Notes under the pieces: model-generated
Databases searched by the model: none
What the model was told of the DNA's origin: nothing
What the model saw: the letters and a program-made list of their open reading frames with translations, nothing else
Made by a program: the position numbers and the translations under genes
Assembly: GCF_014839805.1 (NCBI RefSeq)
Contig: NC_051129.1
Coordinates: 14,140,920-14,204,919 of the forward strand
Direction: 5' to 3'
Origin: Manduca sexta
Lineage: Eukaryota; Arthropoda; Insecta; Lepidoptera; Sphingidae
Length of the DNA stretch: 64,000 bases
Shown here: piece after piece, positions 1 to 11,195 of the stretch
Numbering within the stretch: the first letter of the stretch is position 1
How the letters are laid out: the number at the start of each line of letters is the position of its first letter

Positions 1-1269
1 AGATCAGTCGACATATAACTTCGACGAACAAAAGTGTTTCAATAGTGACTAGTTACCATCCAGCTTAGTCTGCTTTCGATGCATATTGTCTGACTTAGGA
101 TTAATAAAACAAAATAAGCTATTTAAGTAACACACTACGTCACAGTAGCTAACCAGTCTGTTACAATCATTTAAATAGAGGCTGAATGAAGTCAGGCATG
201 CAAACGGTCGTAAAATAAAAAAAAATCATTTTGTAAAATATTTGAAAGAGTATGTGCTGACGACTTCACATTGGGGTGAGTATAAATGTGAAAGAAACAA
301 GCAATGATGTTTCTCGGAAGTTGAGACACTATAGGCATTATGAAGAGCGGATTTTACCCCATGCGATTATTGTACTCAGTGTCCACATTATAGGAGCGAA
401 GGAACAATGACCTATCATAAACTAGGACCCACCTTTGTCGTGTTATTACCCTGCGTCCATCTTTAAACTCATGTTAAATATAAATAATTATTGATTAACG
501 ACTACCCAACGTTTATTTATGCTTATCGTAAAATATTAAATGTAAATTTTTCCATTTAATAATTCAGTTTTAGAGGTCCGGCGAGAGGTCATTTTTTGCA
601 TACGTTCAGTTTAGTAATGTTTAATGGAATTAATATGCAAACTGCTTATAGGTTTGGCATTGGCTTAACAATGTATGGTAATGTAAAGATTCCGTCTGAA
701 ACGTGTATACATATTCATGATCGCTTGAGAACGTCTGATTCGAATTATTTTGGCATATTTAATTTGACTAAAATGGAGTATGACGCAACCGTCACGTCTT
801 GTGTCAATCCCATTGATCTCGTAATAAGTGATGTATTTAATTATTGCTCTAAATATATATATTATTACTTTAACTGTCGGACGTCCCGTTATTTAATTGG
901 GGCCATTAGAATTAGAGTGATTTTCTGAGTAGTTCTTAATAAATAAAATCAACAATTATTTTATTCACTTACTTGCTTAGTAACACGGTATAAGGCATTA
1001 ACTGGCTGTTTGGAAATAATGGAATAATAATAAATGTATGATTATAATTTGCGTGGTATGAGGCATCTTTGAGAGACAGTGGCAAGCTTTGTAAGCTTAT
1101 GCCATAATGCCCTCTCAGTTTCAGATATGACGTAGACTCCTAAAGACTATTTTCCTACGAAAAGGGATACAATAATACGCGATTTGGCAAATATAAACCC
1201 TAACCATATAACTTAAGAAGTCTTTTAAAATACGCAATTAAGATATTCTAACGGTACTTCTTCATCAAT
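1..1269. other. AT-rich sequence without recognised features
   Basis: No similarity to the repeat families used here and no clear gene. The 110-codon frame at 596-928 starts at TTG, has no recognisable motif, and contains no introns or splice signals that would argue for an exon. Confidence 0.5.
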
Positions 1270-1423
1270 CATGCTCGTGGCAGGATTTTTGTATCCGTGC
1301 AGACAGCGACCGCCGTGCACAAGGTGTTAAAACCCACCATACTTTTACTTGCCCATGTAAGTATGTCGCGTTGGGTGATCAGTCTGTGTATACAGTTTCA
1401 AACTGGCATAATTTTCTTCTTCT
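1270..1423 (+). mobile_element. Rep2, 5' part, degraded
   Basis: ATGCTCGTGGCAGGATTTTTG, CAGCGACCGCCGTGCACAAG and GTGTTAAAACCCACC correspond to the front half of Rep2 at 33860-34098. The 3' end with CTTACCATCAGG is absent. Confidence 0.65.
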
Positions 1424-3400
1424 TCCTTTAATTATCGAGATATAATTACTTATTACTCATTAGGGGACACTTTATATGGACCTTTTCATTTACAACCCAC
1501 TTACTATCAGTGCATCGAAGTTCCCGTGTTAAAAACTCAACTCCAATTTTTAAATATCGGTTATAATACCCAGATGAGGAATTCCAAAGGTACCTAATAC
1601 ATCCGTTCAAATCTCTCGGCGTATCAAACGATGTACCGTGAAGTGATCACGCGTGTAACAGCCTCAGAAACAACACGAGATCACGGCGCGTTATAACTTC
1701 ACGCCGATTGCCGGTGACGTGGGCAGACAAGTGTGTAATCGACGACGGCCGGATATCGCTTTTGTGATTTTATTACGTTAATTGTTATTACACGTATATT
1801 GTGAAGGTTTGGATTTAGTTTTTGTTTCTATTATTCTCTTCATTATCAGTGATAGAATCTTTTTCCTTAGGTGGCCACGGAAACCAATGGTTATAACCCA
1901 TATAATGTCATAGCTTATGCTGATATGACCACTCGGTTGTCGAGATGTGGACATGACGCCTGTTTTTCTAATATGTAGTACTAGCGACCCGCCCTGGCTT
2001 GCAATGCTGATACTAAATACACCACAGAAAAACTTCATTCATTTCTCCACTATTTAATGGATGTTATTATACATATAAACCTTCCTCTCGAATCACTCTA
2101 TCTATTAAAAAAAAACCGCATCAAAATCCGCTGCGTAGTTTTAAAGATTTAAGCATACAAAGGGACATAGGAATAGAGAAAGCGACTTTGTTTTATACTA
2201 TGTAGTGATGTAAGGTGAGTCGAAGGACCTGTTTAAAAAAGGTTTTAGTGTTCCTTTCTCGCTCCAAATATATATAAAACATAAGATCTTATGTTTCATT
2301 TTTTTTGTTTCAAACGGGTGTCGTCATATTTGGCATGCACCTCCTCATCTCTCCTTTCTACTCATCCTCATTGTGTCAACTGGTGAAGGGATATCGTCTC
2401 ACGTCCGCCTACACTATCTGGACTTTCGCTTACTATCAAGTAGAGGAGTGTAATTTTGCCCATAAAACTACTATTCTACCAGCATTATGTGATACGTAAA
2501 ATTATATACAAATATTACATTTACAGGACAATATGTTATACATACTTGAAATGTTACGTTTTCGAGACAAACTTTCGATATACACATTTAGATTAAGTAA
2601 TAACTGCGATGGATATAATGTGAGTATAATTCTATAATTAAATGTGAAAATCCCACTTAAAAAGCTACTTAAACAGTCACTTGGTACAAGACCTGACACA
2701 GTTAATTTGTCGGTGCATAGCATGTGAATAATTGCCGTTAATTTAGCAATAGGAGCGCGTTCACATTGTCCGCTCGCGTTGATTGTAACGTGTGACGTTT
2801 GTATGAAAATTTTAATTGTAATAAATATTATTTTGAGACAGCCCTTATCCTTATCGAATGTGATAAACAAATTTATATATAACCGTAGTATAATGTATAT
2901 AAATAATTTAACTTACTGTATAGAATACAAGCTAAAAACGGTTTTATTGGGGTTACTTTTCTGGGTCAAATTAAAAAACATATAAAATATTTATTTCGGA
3001 GGCTCGATGTATGTAGTAATAAAAAAACTATTACACAAAACTAGCGACATCTATGAAAACATTTGTCAAACTAATTCAAATACCCACATAATTAACGTTC
3101 GCTCAAAGGTCAGCCATTTTGTTCACATAATAAAAGACTATAATCCAAACATAATATAACACATGTTCCGAAATTATTCAATGAAATCACATGTTAATAA
3201 TGATTTGAAGTTGGATGATATATTCGTTGGGTGACGAGTGGAGACCCACTGGTGGACATAAGTAATTATAGAAAAGTATGGCAGCCACCTGCGACATTGT
3301 CACATGCTGCGGAGCACATGTGCTTGGACGCTTCCGCTAACGGGCCGCGGTCCGTTGTCGCTTGCGACACGAGAATAGACTAGATAAATGTCGTTTAATT
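1424..3400. other. Mostly unassigned sequence
   Basis: Apart from the repeat at 2100-2215, nothing is recognised. A GC-richer patch at 1640-1760 has many CpG dinucleotides. Short frames (1778-2038, 2305-2499, 2502-2870) have low-complexity or unremarkable translations. Confidence 0.5.
2100..2215 (+). mobile_element. Dispersed insect repeat (CGCATCAAAATCCG)
   Basis: A run, then CGCATCAAAATCCGCTGCG, TAGTTTTAAAGATTTAAGC, CAAAGGGACATAGG and GCGACTTTGTTTTATACTATG. This segment is familiar from many lepidopteran sequences as a repeat fragment. Only one copy was found here. Confidence 0.55.
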
Positions 3401-3417
3401 ACGCTGTAACGTTACCA

Positions 3418-3511
3418 TAACATAACATAACATAACATCACACATTTTATCCCCGAAGGGGTATGCAGAGGCGCAGCTAGGGCACCCACGCTAATTTAAG
3501 TATAATTGGTA
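3418..3511 (-). mobile_element. SINE-A 3' fragment with (TGTTA)n tail and 17-base TSD
   Basis: Only the last 50 or so bases of SINE-A are present (3437-3490), so the copy is strongly 5'-truncated. Its tail on the plus strand is (TAACA)n at 3418-3436. The insert is bracketed by a perfect 17-base direct repeat, ACGCTGTAACGTTACCA, at 3401-3417 and 3512-3528, a target-site duplication. Between the truncated SINE end and the right duplication lie about 21 bases (3491-3511) that are the reverse complement of the sequence just downstream of the insertion, giving a perfect hairpin (arms 3492-3514 and 3521-3543, 6-base loop). Confidence 0.85.
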
Positions 3512-3543
3512 ACGCTGTAACGTTACCAATTATACTTAAATTA

Positions 3544-4583
3544 CTCTGTTAACGTTACTAACGTTTTCTAATTAGTCTGTGGTTATAATGTGAATGATTT
3601 TCGCCCTCGCAGTTATAACTACCAATCAGCATCATCAATGCTTTGAACTGTCAATTGCTCTGACGTACGTCCGAATGGCGCCTGCATAAATAAGCGTGCA
3701 ACGACGAGTGACAATGTCTTTGTAAGTTATGTGAGTTGTGTTGATGATTGTTTGCTGTAAGGCGAATGAAGTGCCGTTACGTATTACATATATATCTATA
3801 ATATTGTTTATAGACGTCACATGGGTAGACCAAGTCTTGGACTAACATAGTACTATGTATAATTATGTAAGACAGAGAAAAATGGGACTTATATCAGGAG
3901 GCGCAGTAACGTTAGTAACTTTCATTGGCCATTACTCATGCGGAATAACGCGATACGACAACACACGTTTGTCGTGACGCATGCGACAATGCGCACGCAC
4001 TCGCATTTCGTGTACAAATCTCTTGTTATAGACGTGCGGCCACACGGAGCGGACTAATGTCTAATTAATTATCGTTCATTACGCTCTGAATTGGTCGTCT
4101 TGCCGTACACGGTTGGCCACTTCCTTGTAATTTGGATGAATGGTCCATTCAGTTAGGTCACCCCCGGATTGAGTATTTTGATTGTATTTTTTTAATAATG
4201 TAGTGAACGAGCAAGTTACGCGACAAGTGGTTACTACTATGTATTAGGAGAAACGTGGGTGGGATGACAATTATTAAAAGAACAAGATTTATTATATATA
4301 AATTAATGATATTTGCGAAACTGAAAGTCCAACTATGCATTTTCCAAATTAAAAGTAACGTTTAAATCCAGGGCTAAGTGTATATGTTTGTTTCGATTTT
4401 TTGTCCATTCAGTACCTAAGCTGAATGATCTCGAATGTCAGACTAACAACCATTATTGCACAAGCTACATAGATGTGCCATAAAAAGTCTTAGCGTATAG
4501 GGACAGGGAAGGATGGGTTAGGACCAGGGGAAATCTCATTCACCGTACGCAATGTAACAGCAGCTATCACGAGGTTTTCTGTG
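3544..4583. other. Unassigned sequence before block B1
   Basis: No repeat family or gene is recognised. CpG-rich stretches occur around 3940-4040. Confidence 0.45.
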
Positions 4584-5530
4584 AAATACTATTACTACCT
4601 ACTACTAAACGAGGTTTGATTCTACCACTTTAAATGCTTGATCTCACTCAGATGTTATGCCGGAAGGTGGTTGCTCCCCATCAAGGTCCATCATCCAGTC
4701 TATCAATATTCATCGCGCTGCGCATAGCAACCGAATCAGACGCAATTCCGTTCCCACTTTAAACCATTTTTATCAGACGACTCGTTATGAATGGACGAAT
4801 TAAAATTCAAGTGTAATTTTGTTCAGATGTGCCCGGCCTGCATGCGAACTTAGTTTTTTTTAGCGGCCATTTTTTGTCCGCCTTTTTTTGCGCTGTAGTC
4901 AACGTACGGATAACTACATTTTAACATTCAATCGATCAAACGCCAGCGACAGATGAATGAATGATTTTTTAATTTATCGTGACTTGTTCGGTCTTTCCTA
5001 GATTTCCTGGCCAGGTTAACTGGATATGTAACGGGGACTAGGGTACTACTGCTTTCTCTATGGTTTCGAACTATCTATTTAGGTCTGTCGAACTATAAGA
5101 ATAAATTACTTTTTGATTCATTGCCTATACGAAGATCTCAGATATACGAGACTCTCTGAGTAGTTTTTTTCGCTATTTCTTGTTTTCCAGCTTGAAGGAT
5201 ATTGCAGCCAAAATACCTAATCTGGAATTGTAGAAATGCTACGAGTAAGTGGGTAAACAGAACATCAACTTAGTATTCCGAGACCGAAACATCGAAAATT
5301 AGTCTAATCGGAGCAGAACATTTCAAGAAAGGGCACACGCAATGCTACCAGCCGACGAAAAAGGAGAAACATCAGTACCATGATTGCGGCCAAGATGATT
5401 TGTTGTGAACCCTTTATATACTATCGGGACAACCGTGAACACTCCATCAAGAATTCCCGCATAAAAAGAAACCAAAGCAACCTAGCACTCGAAGATATAA
5501 AATACACACACACACACATATACACACAAC

Positions 5531-5773
5531 ATCACGAAATTTATCCCCGAAGGGGTATTGCAGAGGCGCAACCAGGGCACCCACTTTTCGCCAAATGTGT
5601 TCCGTTCCATGATGTGATAGGCGAGCCTATCGCCATATCGGGCACAAATTCCAGACTCCGGGCTGATACTAAGCAGAAAAACCCAAATATCACTTTGCCC
5701 GACCCGGGATTCGAACTCAGGACCTCAGAGCGCTGTCGTACCGTGCATGCAGTACAACTACGCCACTAAGGCA
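5531..5773 (-). mobile_element. SINE-A, full-length tRNA-derived copy (block B1)
   Basis: On the minus strand the element starts with a tRNA-like head: A box TGGCGTAGTTG and B box GGTTCGAATCC lie at tRNA-like spacing, so it carries an internal RNA polymerase III promoter. A body of about 150 bases follows, ending in CCCCTTCGGGGATAAA and a (TG)n tail, seen on the plus strand as (CA)n at 5508-5530. It has no coding capacity and would depend on a LINE for movement. Head and body agree with other copies in this window; the exact published family name is not asserted. Confidence 0.9.
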
Positions 5774-5870
5774 GATATATTTATAAAAATTATAGAATAC
5801 AAAATATTACCCACGGCGGGTAGTTCAACACGGCTCATCGGTCAGGTGACAGGGTGACGGCTCATTTATT

Positions 5871-5936
5871 ACCCCCCACTACACGTGTCACACGCCACGT
5901 GGGACAATTTGACACGTCGTGGGGTAAACTACTCTG
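5871..5936. promoter_or_regulatory. Imperfect palindrome with two CACGTG sites (block B1)
   Basis: ACCCCCCACTACACGTGTCA on the left mirrors TGACACGTCGTGGGGT on the right around a centre holding CCACGTGG. CACGTG, the E-box bound by bHLH proteins such as MYC/USF or CLOCK/CYCLE types, occurs at 5882-5887 and 5896-5901. The segment is unchanged in B2 (61840-61905) while the neighbouring sequence varies. Binding is an inference; no promoter or gene is visible nearby. Confidence 0.3.
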
Positions 5937-6570
5937 TTACCGACGTGGAGTGAGTTATGATGGTATTGAGCTTTTGATAAATATCAAATTGTGCGCGGTA
6001 AATACCCATAAACCGCTATTGTTTGACACCTAACATAACGAACTGAGTGATATATAAATTATACGGTATTATGAGTTGACTTATAACATATTTATCTTAC
6101 GCTGAGATACTATTTTATGTAGAAGCTCCAGGACTTGTGAAATGATTTTACAGTGGAAATGTATTAGTAGTAATTTTCACAGAACAAAATTATCATCCAT
6201 AAAGGCATCCGACGATAGGTACCTTCACCCTACAAACAATACGTCTTATTATTAGCATTGTGACTGTTTTAATACGTGTAATAATGAATATTTTTTTTCA
6301 TAACAGCTCGTGTGAATGACCCGCGCTTTTTGCCCCAAGTTTTTTCGGCCTCATTTCGGCGACCAAAGTATTTATTGCTGCTGTACTAATTACGTCGTAA
6401 TTAGCCGAATATGATACCACCCTTTGTGCCTTTTAATATTTATTGCGATAGCGCTCGAGCGAGTTAGGAATTAGGATTCGTGTCGGAATAAACATGATCT
6501 ACATTTCATTTATTTGTTTTAATTTAATTAGATAAACGATTTACATGAATTAATTTAATAATAAAAACAT

Positions 6571-6922
6571 TACTACAGTAAATTATTAAACGAATCAAAA
6601 AATGTTCTGAATAATTACATGAAATATAAGATATTTTTTATACAAGCTAGGCAAATTGACCCCTCAGCACCTCATGGTAAGTGGAATGGGGTCCAATAGA
6701 ATGTCGGCTGACGAGAGATGATTTCCATTTGGCAGTAGACGGAATTACTTCGGTCTGTTAGAACCCAATATACACTAGCTGATCCTGGAACGCAACACAC
6801 TTACGTGGGCCACTATAGCGGGTTTAACACGTTGTGTACGTTGGTCGCTAGGGCGGATATAAAATATTTCGTACCATTATCAAAATGTCTTATTGGGTTT
6901 TCTGCGCACTATCAGTCCGGAG
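6571..6922 (-). mobile_element. Rep2-containing insertion found only in block B1
   Basis: B1 and B2 are collinear up to AATAAAAACAT and again from CAATTTGGGCCCC. Between these B1 has 352 extra bases and B2 has about 13 different ones. From about 6635 to 6880 the extra DNA is a complete Rep2 in minus orientation (CATGGTAAGTGGAATGGGG, ATAGCGGGTTTAACACG, GTCGCTAGGGCGGAT). This is an insertion polymorphism between the two copies. Confidence 0.85.
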
Positions 6923-6994
6923 TCTACAATTTGGGCCCCAAATCGCAATAGGTTTGGCCGCGTATCACATTTTTCTAATTAATAGAATTATACA

Positions 6995-7232
6995 CTTACC
7001 CCCTTATTCATAGACGTTATTTATCTGTGATAATAAGTCTGTTTCTCAGCTTTGTTTATCTGACGGCTTGCTGTTCGTTCAGCTTTGTTCATCTGACCGC
7101 AAATTAGATTCAAGTTGTATCTCAATATTAGCCAATCACAACGGCCCTATGTCTACGCACTGCGAATGCTGCCATGCCGTCAGCACTGAAAAACAGACTT
7201 GTTATCACAGCAATGCTCCGTTAGTATCTACT
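6995..7232. mobile_element. MITE-2 copy with long inverted arms (block B1)
   Basis: Left end TTACCCCCTTATTCATAGACG as in the copy at 24131. The interior left arm CTGTGATAATAAGTCTGTTT pairs with AAACAGACTTGTTATCACAG on the right, so this copy keeps longer inverted arms than 24131-24320. The expected right terminus TATGAATAAAGGGG is not seen; the right end is degraded. Confidence 0.75.
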
Positions 7233-8204
7233 GTGATGTAAACAGAGACAAAACTTCCTCTTCTCTTTAAAGCACTTGGTTAAAGAATTTCGTTGGAATA
7301 AAAGAACTCAAACGAAAATGTATATTGTCGCTAAAGGATGATTTAGCTTCCAATTTACAACAGGTATGTCGAGGCCGTCTCGTATGTGTCGAATGACACC
7401 ACGGGTATTGGTCGGTATGCCTATATAGAGCATACAATGTTCATTGTGTTAGGTTCTCATCCCAATGCTCGCTCGGGCGATGACATACTCCCGAATGAAA
7501 ATAGGTCTTAAAACCTGTGAAACATAATCGACTCAACTCCAAGTACGGTAGCGATAATTTATATTTTCAAGCAAACTTTTCTTTATAGTACAATTTTCTT
7601 ACTTTATACAACAGTTGCCCGGAAAAAGCTCCCATTAAGTTTTCAGGGTTAAAACAGCATCTAAACAAATAAGGGACATGTTATAACTGTTCGTAAAAGT
7701 TCATCCAAATCCATTCAGCATTTATACATCAAAACATCTCAAGCTTTCACACTTAAATTAATAGGAAGTAGAATTACATGAATGCGAATCTTAACCTTTC
7801 GTTAACTGATTGTTATCTTTATTATATAATATTTAAATATGATTACAATATTAATTAACTTTTTAAAATGTGTTAATGTTTTGGTCACGGCCCTTTCCAT
7901 GTTTATTTTGGTACTGTGTACTTTAATTGACCGTAACAATACGATTTAGTGACTAAATGGAGTATTTTTGGATTCCGTACACCTAAAAGGTGATATTTTG
8001 TATTGCAAAACAATTTTTCGTATTTTTATCTCGAATCCAGATCATCTATCTAGGAATCTTAGATCGTCTATCTAGGGCCTTATCCTCCGTTGCATTTTTT
8101 TGTATCTAATGACCCATATTGATTTGATTGAACAGTTTTTATACACAGTGCGTTAGTGATACGATTTGTTTTAATAACTTTTTATAACTTTGCAATAAAA
8201 CTAT

Positions 8205-8285
8205 TTTTCTGATGTCATCGCGATCGTTTATATTATAATTTTTTCCGGACGTTTCAAAGATGTAGCCTTCGTGGATACAGATAGT
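8205..8285 (+). repeat. Rep5 copy spanning the right edge of block B1
   Basis: AAACTATTTTTCTGATGTC, TTTTTTCCGGACGTTTCAAAG and ATGTAGCCTTCGTGG. The left part is also in B2 (63824-63860) but the right part is not, so the two B copies part company inside this repeat. Confidence 0.7.
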
Positions 8286-8870
8286 CAGTTCGTAAAATAG
8301 TTTAATGTAATGTTTATTTTTATTTTATTTGTGCCGAAAGCAAATAAGCTAATTACCCACCTATGCAATATCAATGTCTAACATTCGCGTAAACATAAGA
8401 AATTATTAAATTGTTTAAAACTTTATACGTGTTTTACACGGCTCACCTGATATTCGTTTTGGTTTGAAATATGAGCAATGAGAAGTTTAAAGTTTACCAA
8501 ATTAATCTCTATTTTTAATGAGAAGAGTGATATAATATTCAATATCCATTTTACAGAACCTTCTATCAATGTTTACGTACGCACACTAATATTTTTTTTT
8601 GGTGGAAATATAAATTTAGCTACTATGCTGACATGATAAATCTTATTAAATAACCCAATTAACATATAAGCGACATTTGAAATTATTAACAATATAATAA
8701 ATTATAATAATTACACACAAGTAAAGATTTGAAAAATGTACCTCAAGTCTTTCGCACGGACGGAAACCCCGATTTGAATATAGAACAATAGTACAAAAAT
8801 GTGTACATTGTGTGTTTATCACAAAATTATAATGATAACCGGTTTAATACATATATTATACAATTACAAA

Positions 8871-8985
8871 TGCTCACGATTTTATCCTCAAAATCGTAGG
8901 TAGAGCTGCACCTAGAACCCCAACTTTTCCATGCTTTTTCCATCCCATGATAGGGGTCAGTCTATCAGCACATCGGGCACAAATA
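8871..8985 (-). mobile_element. SINE-A 3' half, degraded
   Basis: Sequence from TGCTCACGATTTTATCC to CACATCGGGCACAAAT follows the 3' half of SINE-A on the minus strand, including TTCCATCCCATGATAGGGG. The tRNA-like half is missing. Many substitutions. Confidence 0.6.
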
Positions 8986-9302
8986 TTGTTTTGCTTCAAT
9001 TTCATGTAGATATGTGTTCTGTGTTATTATTTGCCGTACCTATGATTGTTAATGTTGCACTATTTCCAAAATATTATTTATTTTTTATTCTGCATCTGGC
9101 CGCGCTCGGAATGATTTGTTGTTCTATGATAATAGTGGGGTACAGCTGAAAATCATTGCTGTTTAACAACTTATACTGAGCTGGTAACCCTTACATCACA
9201 CATAATGCAACAAATTCGTCGTATGCCTAAGAACTGTGTGTGTGTGGGTGTTTTTATACTGATTTCTTATGTTAACGCGAATGTTAGACATTTAAATTAA
9301 AC

Positions 9303-9400
9303 TATTTTACGGATTTTATCGCGATTTTAATATTTTACTTTTCTCCCGACGTTTTGGACACTTTGCAGCCTTCATGGTCACGGGGGGACGGGTTTTTTAT
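9303..9400 (+). repeat. Rep5 copy
   Basis: CTATTTTACGGATTTTATCGC, CCCGACGTTTTGGACACTT and GCAGCCTTCATGGTCACGG. Related copies: 8205-8285, 40370-40430, 49437-49497 and 57243-57335. The family is common in moths, but I do not name it. Confidence 0.7.
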
Positions 9401-9708
9401 ACTTTTATTTTTGTTTTTTTTATGTGTGTGTGAAAAAATAAATAAATTAAATGGTTTAAATTCCAGTCTGATAGTAAACTATAGAGTCATTTTGTGATGA
9501 CGTGATGTTAATTAGACTATATTGTATACCTTACAGTAGTATTTGAAGTATAAAGTGCAATTCGACAACGACTTAATAGACCCATGACACATATTTATCT
9601 ACATTATGGATACGGTTTGACCATCTTATGGGTAATGCTGACCACTGCATAAACATACATAGAAGAATATTAGATGCTGGTCTAAAAACAAACGAAAAGG
9701 GTTTTTTT

Positions 9709-9990
9709 TTATACGGGTACAACCTACCTGACCCTACTACACCTGGGCCCTTATTCTGTATGGTAGTGTAAACGCGTAACGCGGCCGTGTCATGTTATCT
9801 TCGAGAAATGTGCGTGGAATGGTATTCTGTAAGTCAAATTTCTATAGTCCTAAACATGATGCGTTATGTTACGTGCTTGTTACGCACTGTTAAAACAACG
9901 TGCGAGGTAGAGAATAAGGCCCCTAATGGTAAGTGGAGTGGGGTCCAATAGAAATCGACTGATGAGAGATGATGAAATAGATTAGGGGGC
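9709..9990 (-). mobile_element. Rep2 interrupted by MITE-1
   Basis: The left piece, 9709-9744, has a T run, GTACAACCTACCTGACCC and CACCTG. The right piece, from 9924, has ATGGTAAGTGGAGTGGGG and CGACTGATGAGAGATGATG. Together they follow the 3' end of Rep2 on the minus strand, with MITE-1 in the middle. Confidence 0.8.
9745..9923. mobile_element. MITE-1 copy inserted in a Rep2 element
   Basis: Ends GGGCCCTTATTCTGTA and AGAGAATAAGGCCCC. The interior matches the other MITE-1 copies (ACGCGTAACGCGGCCGTG). The flanks read CACCTG on the left and ATGGTAAGTGGAGTGGGG on the right, which together make the Rep2 run CACCTGATGGTAAGTGG, so this MITE jumped into a Rep2 copy. Confidence 0.9.
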
Positions 9991-9999
9991 GTTTAAGAC

Positions 10000-10140
10000 T
10001 TACTCACCCTTACATCCACCACTGTAACTCCTATAAGCCAAGATCGGCAGTGGCACGCTTTATAGTGAATCTCGGCAAGTTTCAACGAGCACTAATTAGT
10101 CTTAAACCACAACGAATTAATCAAACAGAAAGGGAGGATT
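10000..10140 (+). repeat. Rep4 copy
   Basis: CCACTGTAACTCCTATAAGCC, GATCGGCAGTGGCACGC and AATCTCGGCAAGTTTCA are shared in order with 53018-53175 and 58718-58880, and on the other strand with 24838-24925. No A tail, inverted ends or open frame are visible. Family not recognised. Confidence 0.75.
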
Positions 10141-10814
10141 TGGCGATAATTAGTTTAAAGAGAATTAGGCAGTAAGGAGATCTTACGAAACACATCAGCG
10201 AACTGTTACTTTTTGTGACACAGAGGTACTTCCATCGGTCCGACACGTTAATGCTATACACAAATATGTCGACAGCTAACCACAATCATATTATTTTAAA
10301 ACTCCATAATAACACACCATAAGCGAAGATCAACTCTAAACATATTAAAATAAATGTAAAAATTATAAAACATAACAATTATATAAATGGTTACGTTTAG
10401 TTTTCCGGAATGACTCACGATTTCCCCATGAGAGGAAATTATGTTACACCTACCATCAAAAAACCTTCAGACCGTCGACGCCAAATAGGGATGCCGGGCA
10501 CCTCATTTGCTTTGGCCATTACGTAATTAAATATAAGCTATCGGCCAAACTTTTATGGATATTTTAATAGTATAATTTATAATAATGCGTATCGACACAA
10601 TGGTATCAAGCATGGAATTATAAATTGTAGGTTTTTTAATCCCCACTCGATGGAAAAGTACGACGATCTGTGTTATTGCTTCAATATTAATTTTGAGAAT
10701 AAGCCAACCTTTGTTTTAGTCTAATTTCGTCTTTTATTCAATTAGATTACTAAACTAACTCGCCTGGTGATACGTTTCACAACTGCCCAACACCACTCAC
10801 AACTTTGGACCAAA

Positions 10815-11195
10815 AACATGCATACAAATTGTAAATCGTCGATCACATTCAAGTCTCATAAAGTACACCCCGCACCGACAAGCGAAGCGTTCGACGTCCT
10901 GCGAAGTGACCAGACTATCTGATAAAGGTTGTAGGAACACGCTGGATCCAGGCCGCTTAAAAGAAGTCCGTGTCGAAATCTTTAGGGGAGGCCTATGCTG
11001 ATGGACCGGCAACATGCATAAAAATTGTAAATCGTCGATGATATTCAAGTGGGATAAGGTAGACCAAGCACCGACAAGCGAAGCGTTCGACGTCCTGCAA
11101 GGTAGCCAGACGACCTGCTAAAGATTACAGGAACATGCAGGTCGCATCTAACAAGTCCGTGTGGGAATCTTTAGAGGAAGCTATGTTTAGCAGAT
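10815..11195 (-). repeat. Rep3 tandem duplication, two units of about 190 bases
   Basis: Unit 1 (10815-11008) and unit 2 (11009-11195) both contain ACATGCATA, AATTGTAAATCGTCGAT, CACCGACAAGCGAAGCGTTCG, ACGTCCTGC and AAGTCCGTGT. They differ at many sites and by small indels, so the tandem is not recent. On the minus strand each has AAAGATTTC and a GGCCTGGATCC- or GCGACCTGCATG-like segment, as in the single Rep3 copies. Confidence 0.85.

Larger units (their letters stand above)
4584..8240 (+). repeat. Block B1, first copy of dispersed duplication
   Basis: Matches 60572-63860 in the same orientation, with scattered substitutions (about 3 in the first 60 aligned bases) and several indels. It contains a full SINE-A (5531-5773), a region with two CACGTG sites (5871-5936), a Rep2 insertion absent from the other copy (6571-6922) and a MITE-2 (6995-7232). 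The match stops inside a Rep5 repeat: B1 continues into the rest of Rep5, while the other copy changes to a reverse transcriptase fragment. No open frame is shared between copies. Confidence 0.93.

Noticed and set aside
3418..3436. (TAACA)n run as telomere-like repeat
   Set aside because: It is the tail of a SINE insertion bounded by a target duplication. Insect telomere repeats are TTAGG.
3492..3543. Hairpin as a microRNA precursor
   Set aside because: The arms are perfect and short, and the hairpin is explained by an inverted copy at a SINE insertion edge. No typical bulged precursor shape.
5380..5769. 129-codon frame in block B1
   Set aside because: Covers a minus-strand SINE-A. In B2 the frame is cut to 77 codons by indels, so it is not under coding constraint.
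5531..5773. The tRNA-like head of SINE-A as a functional tRNA gene
   Set aside because: The head is followed by a SINE body present in many copies, and the acceptor arms do not pair fully.
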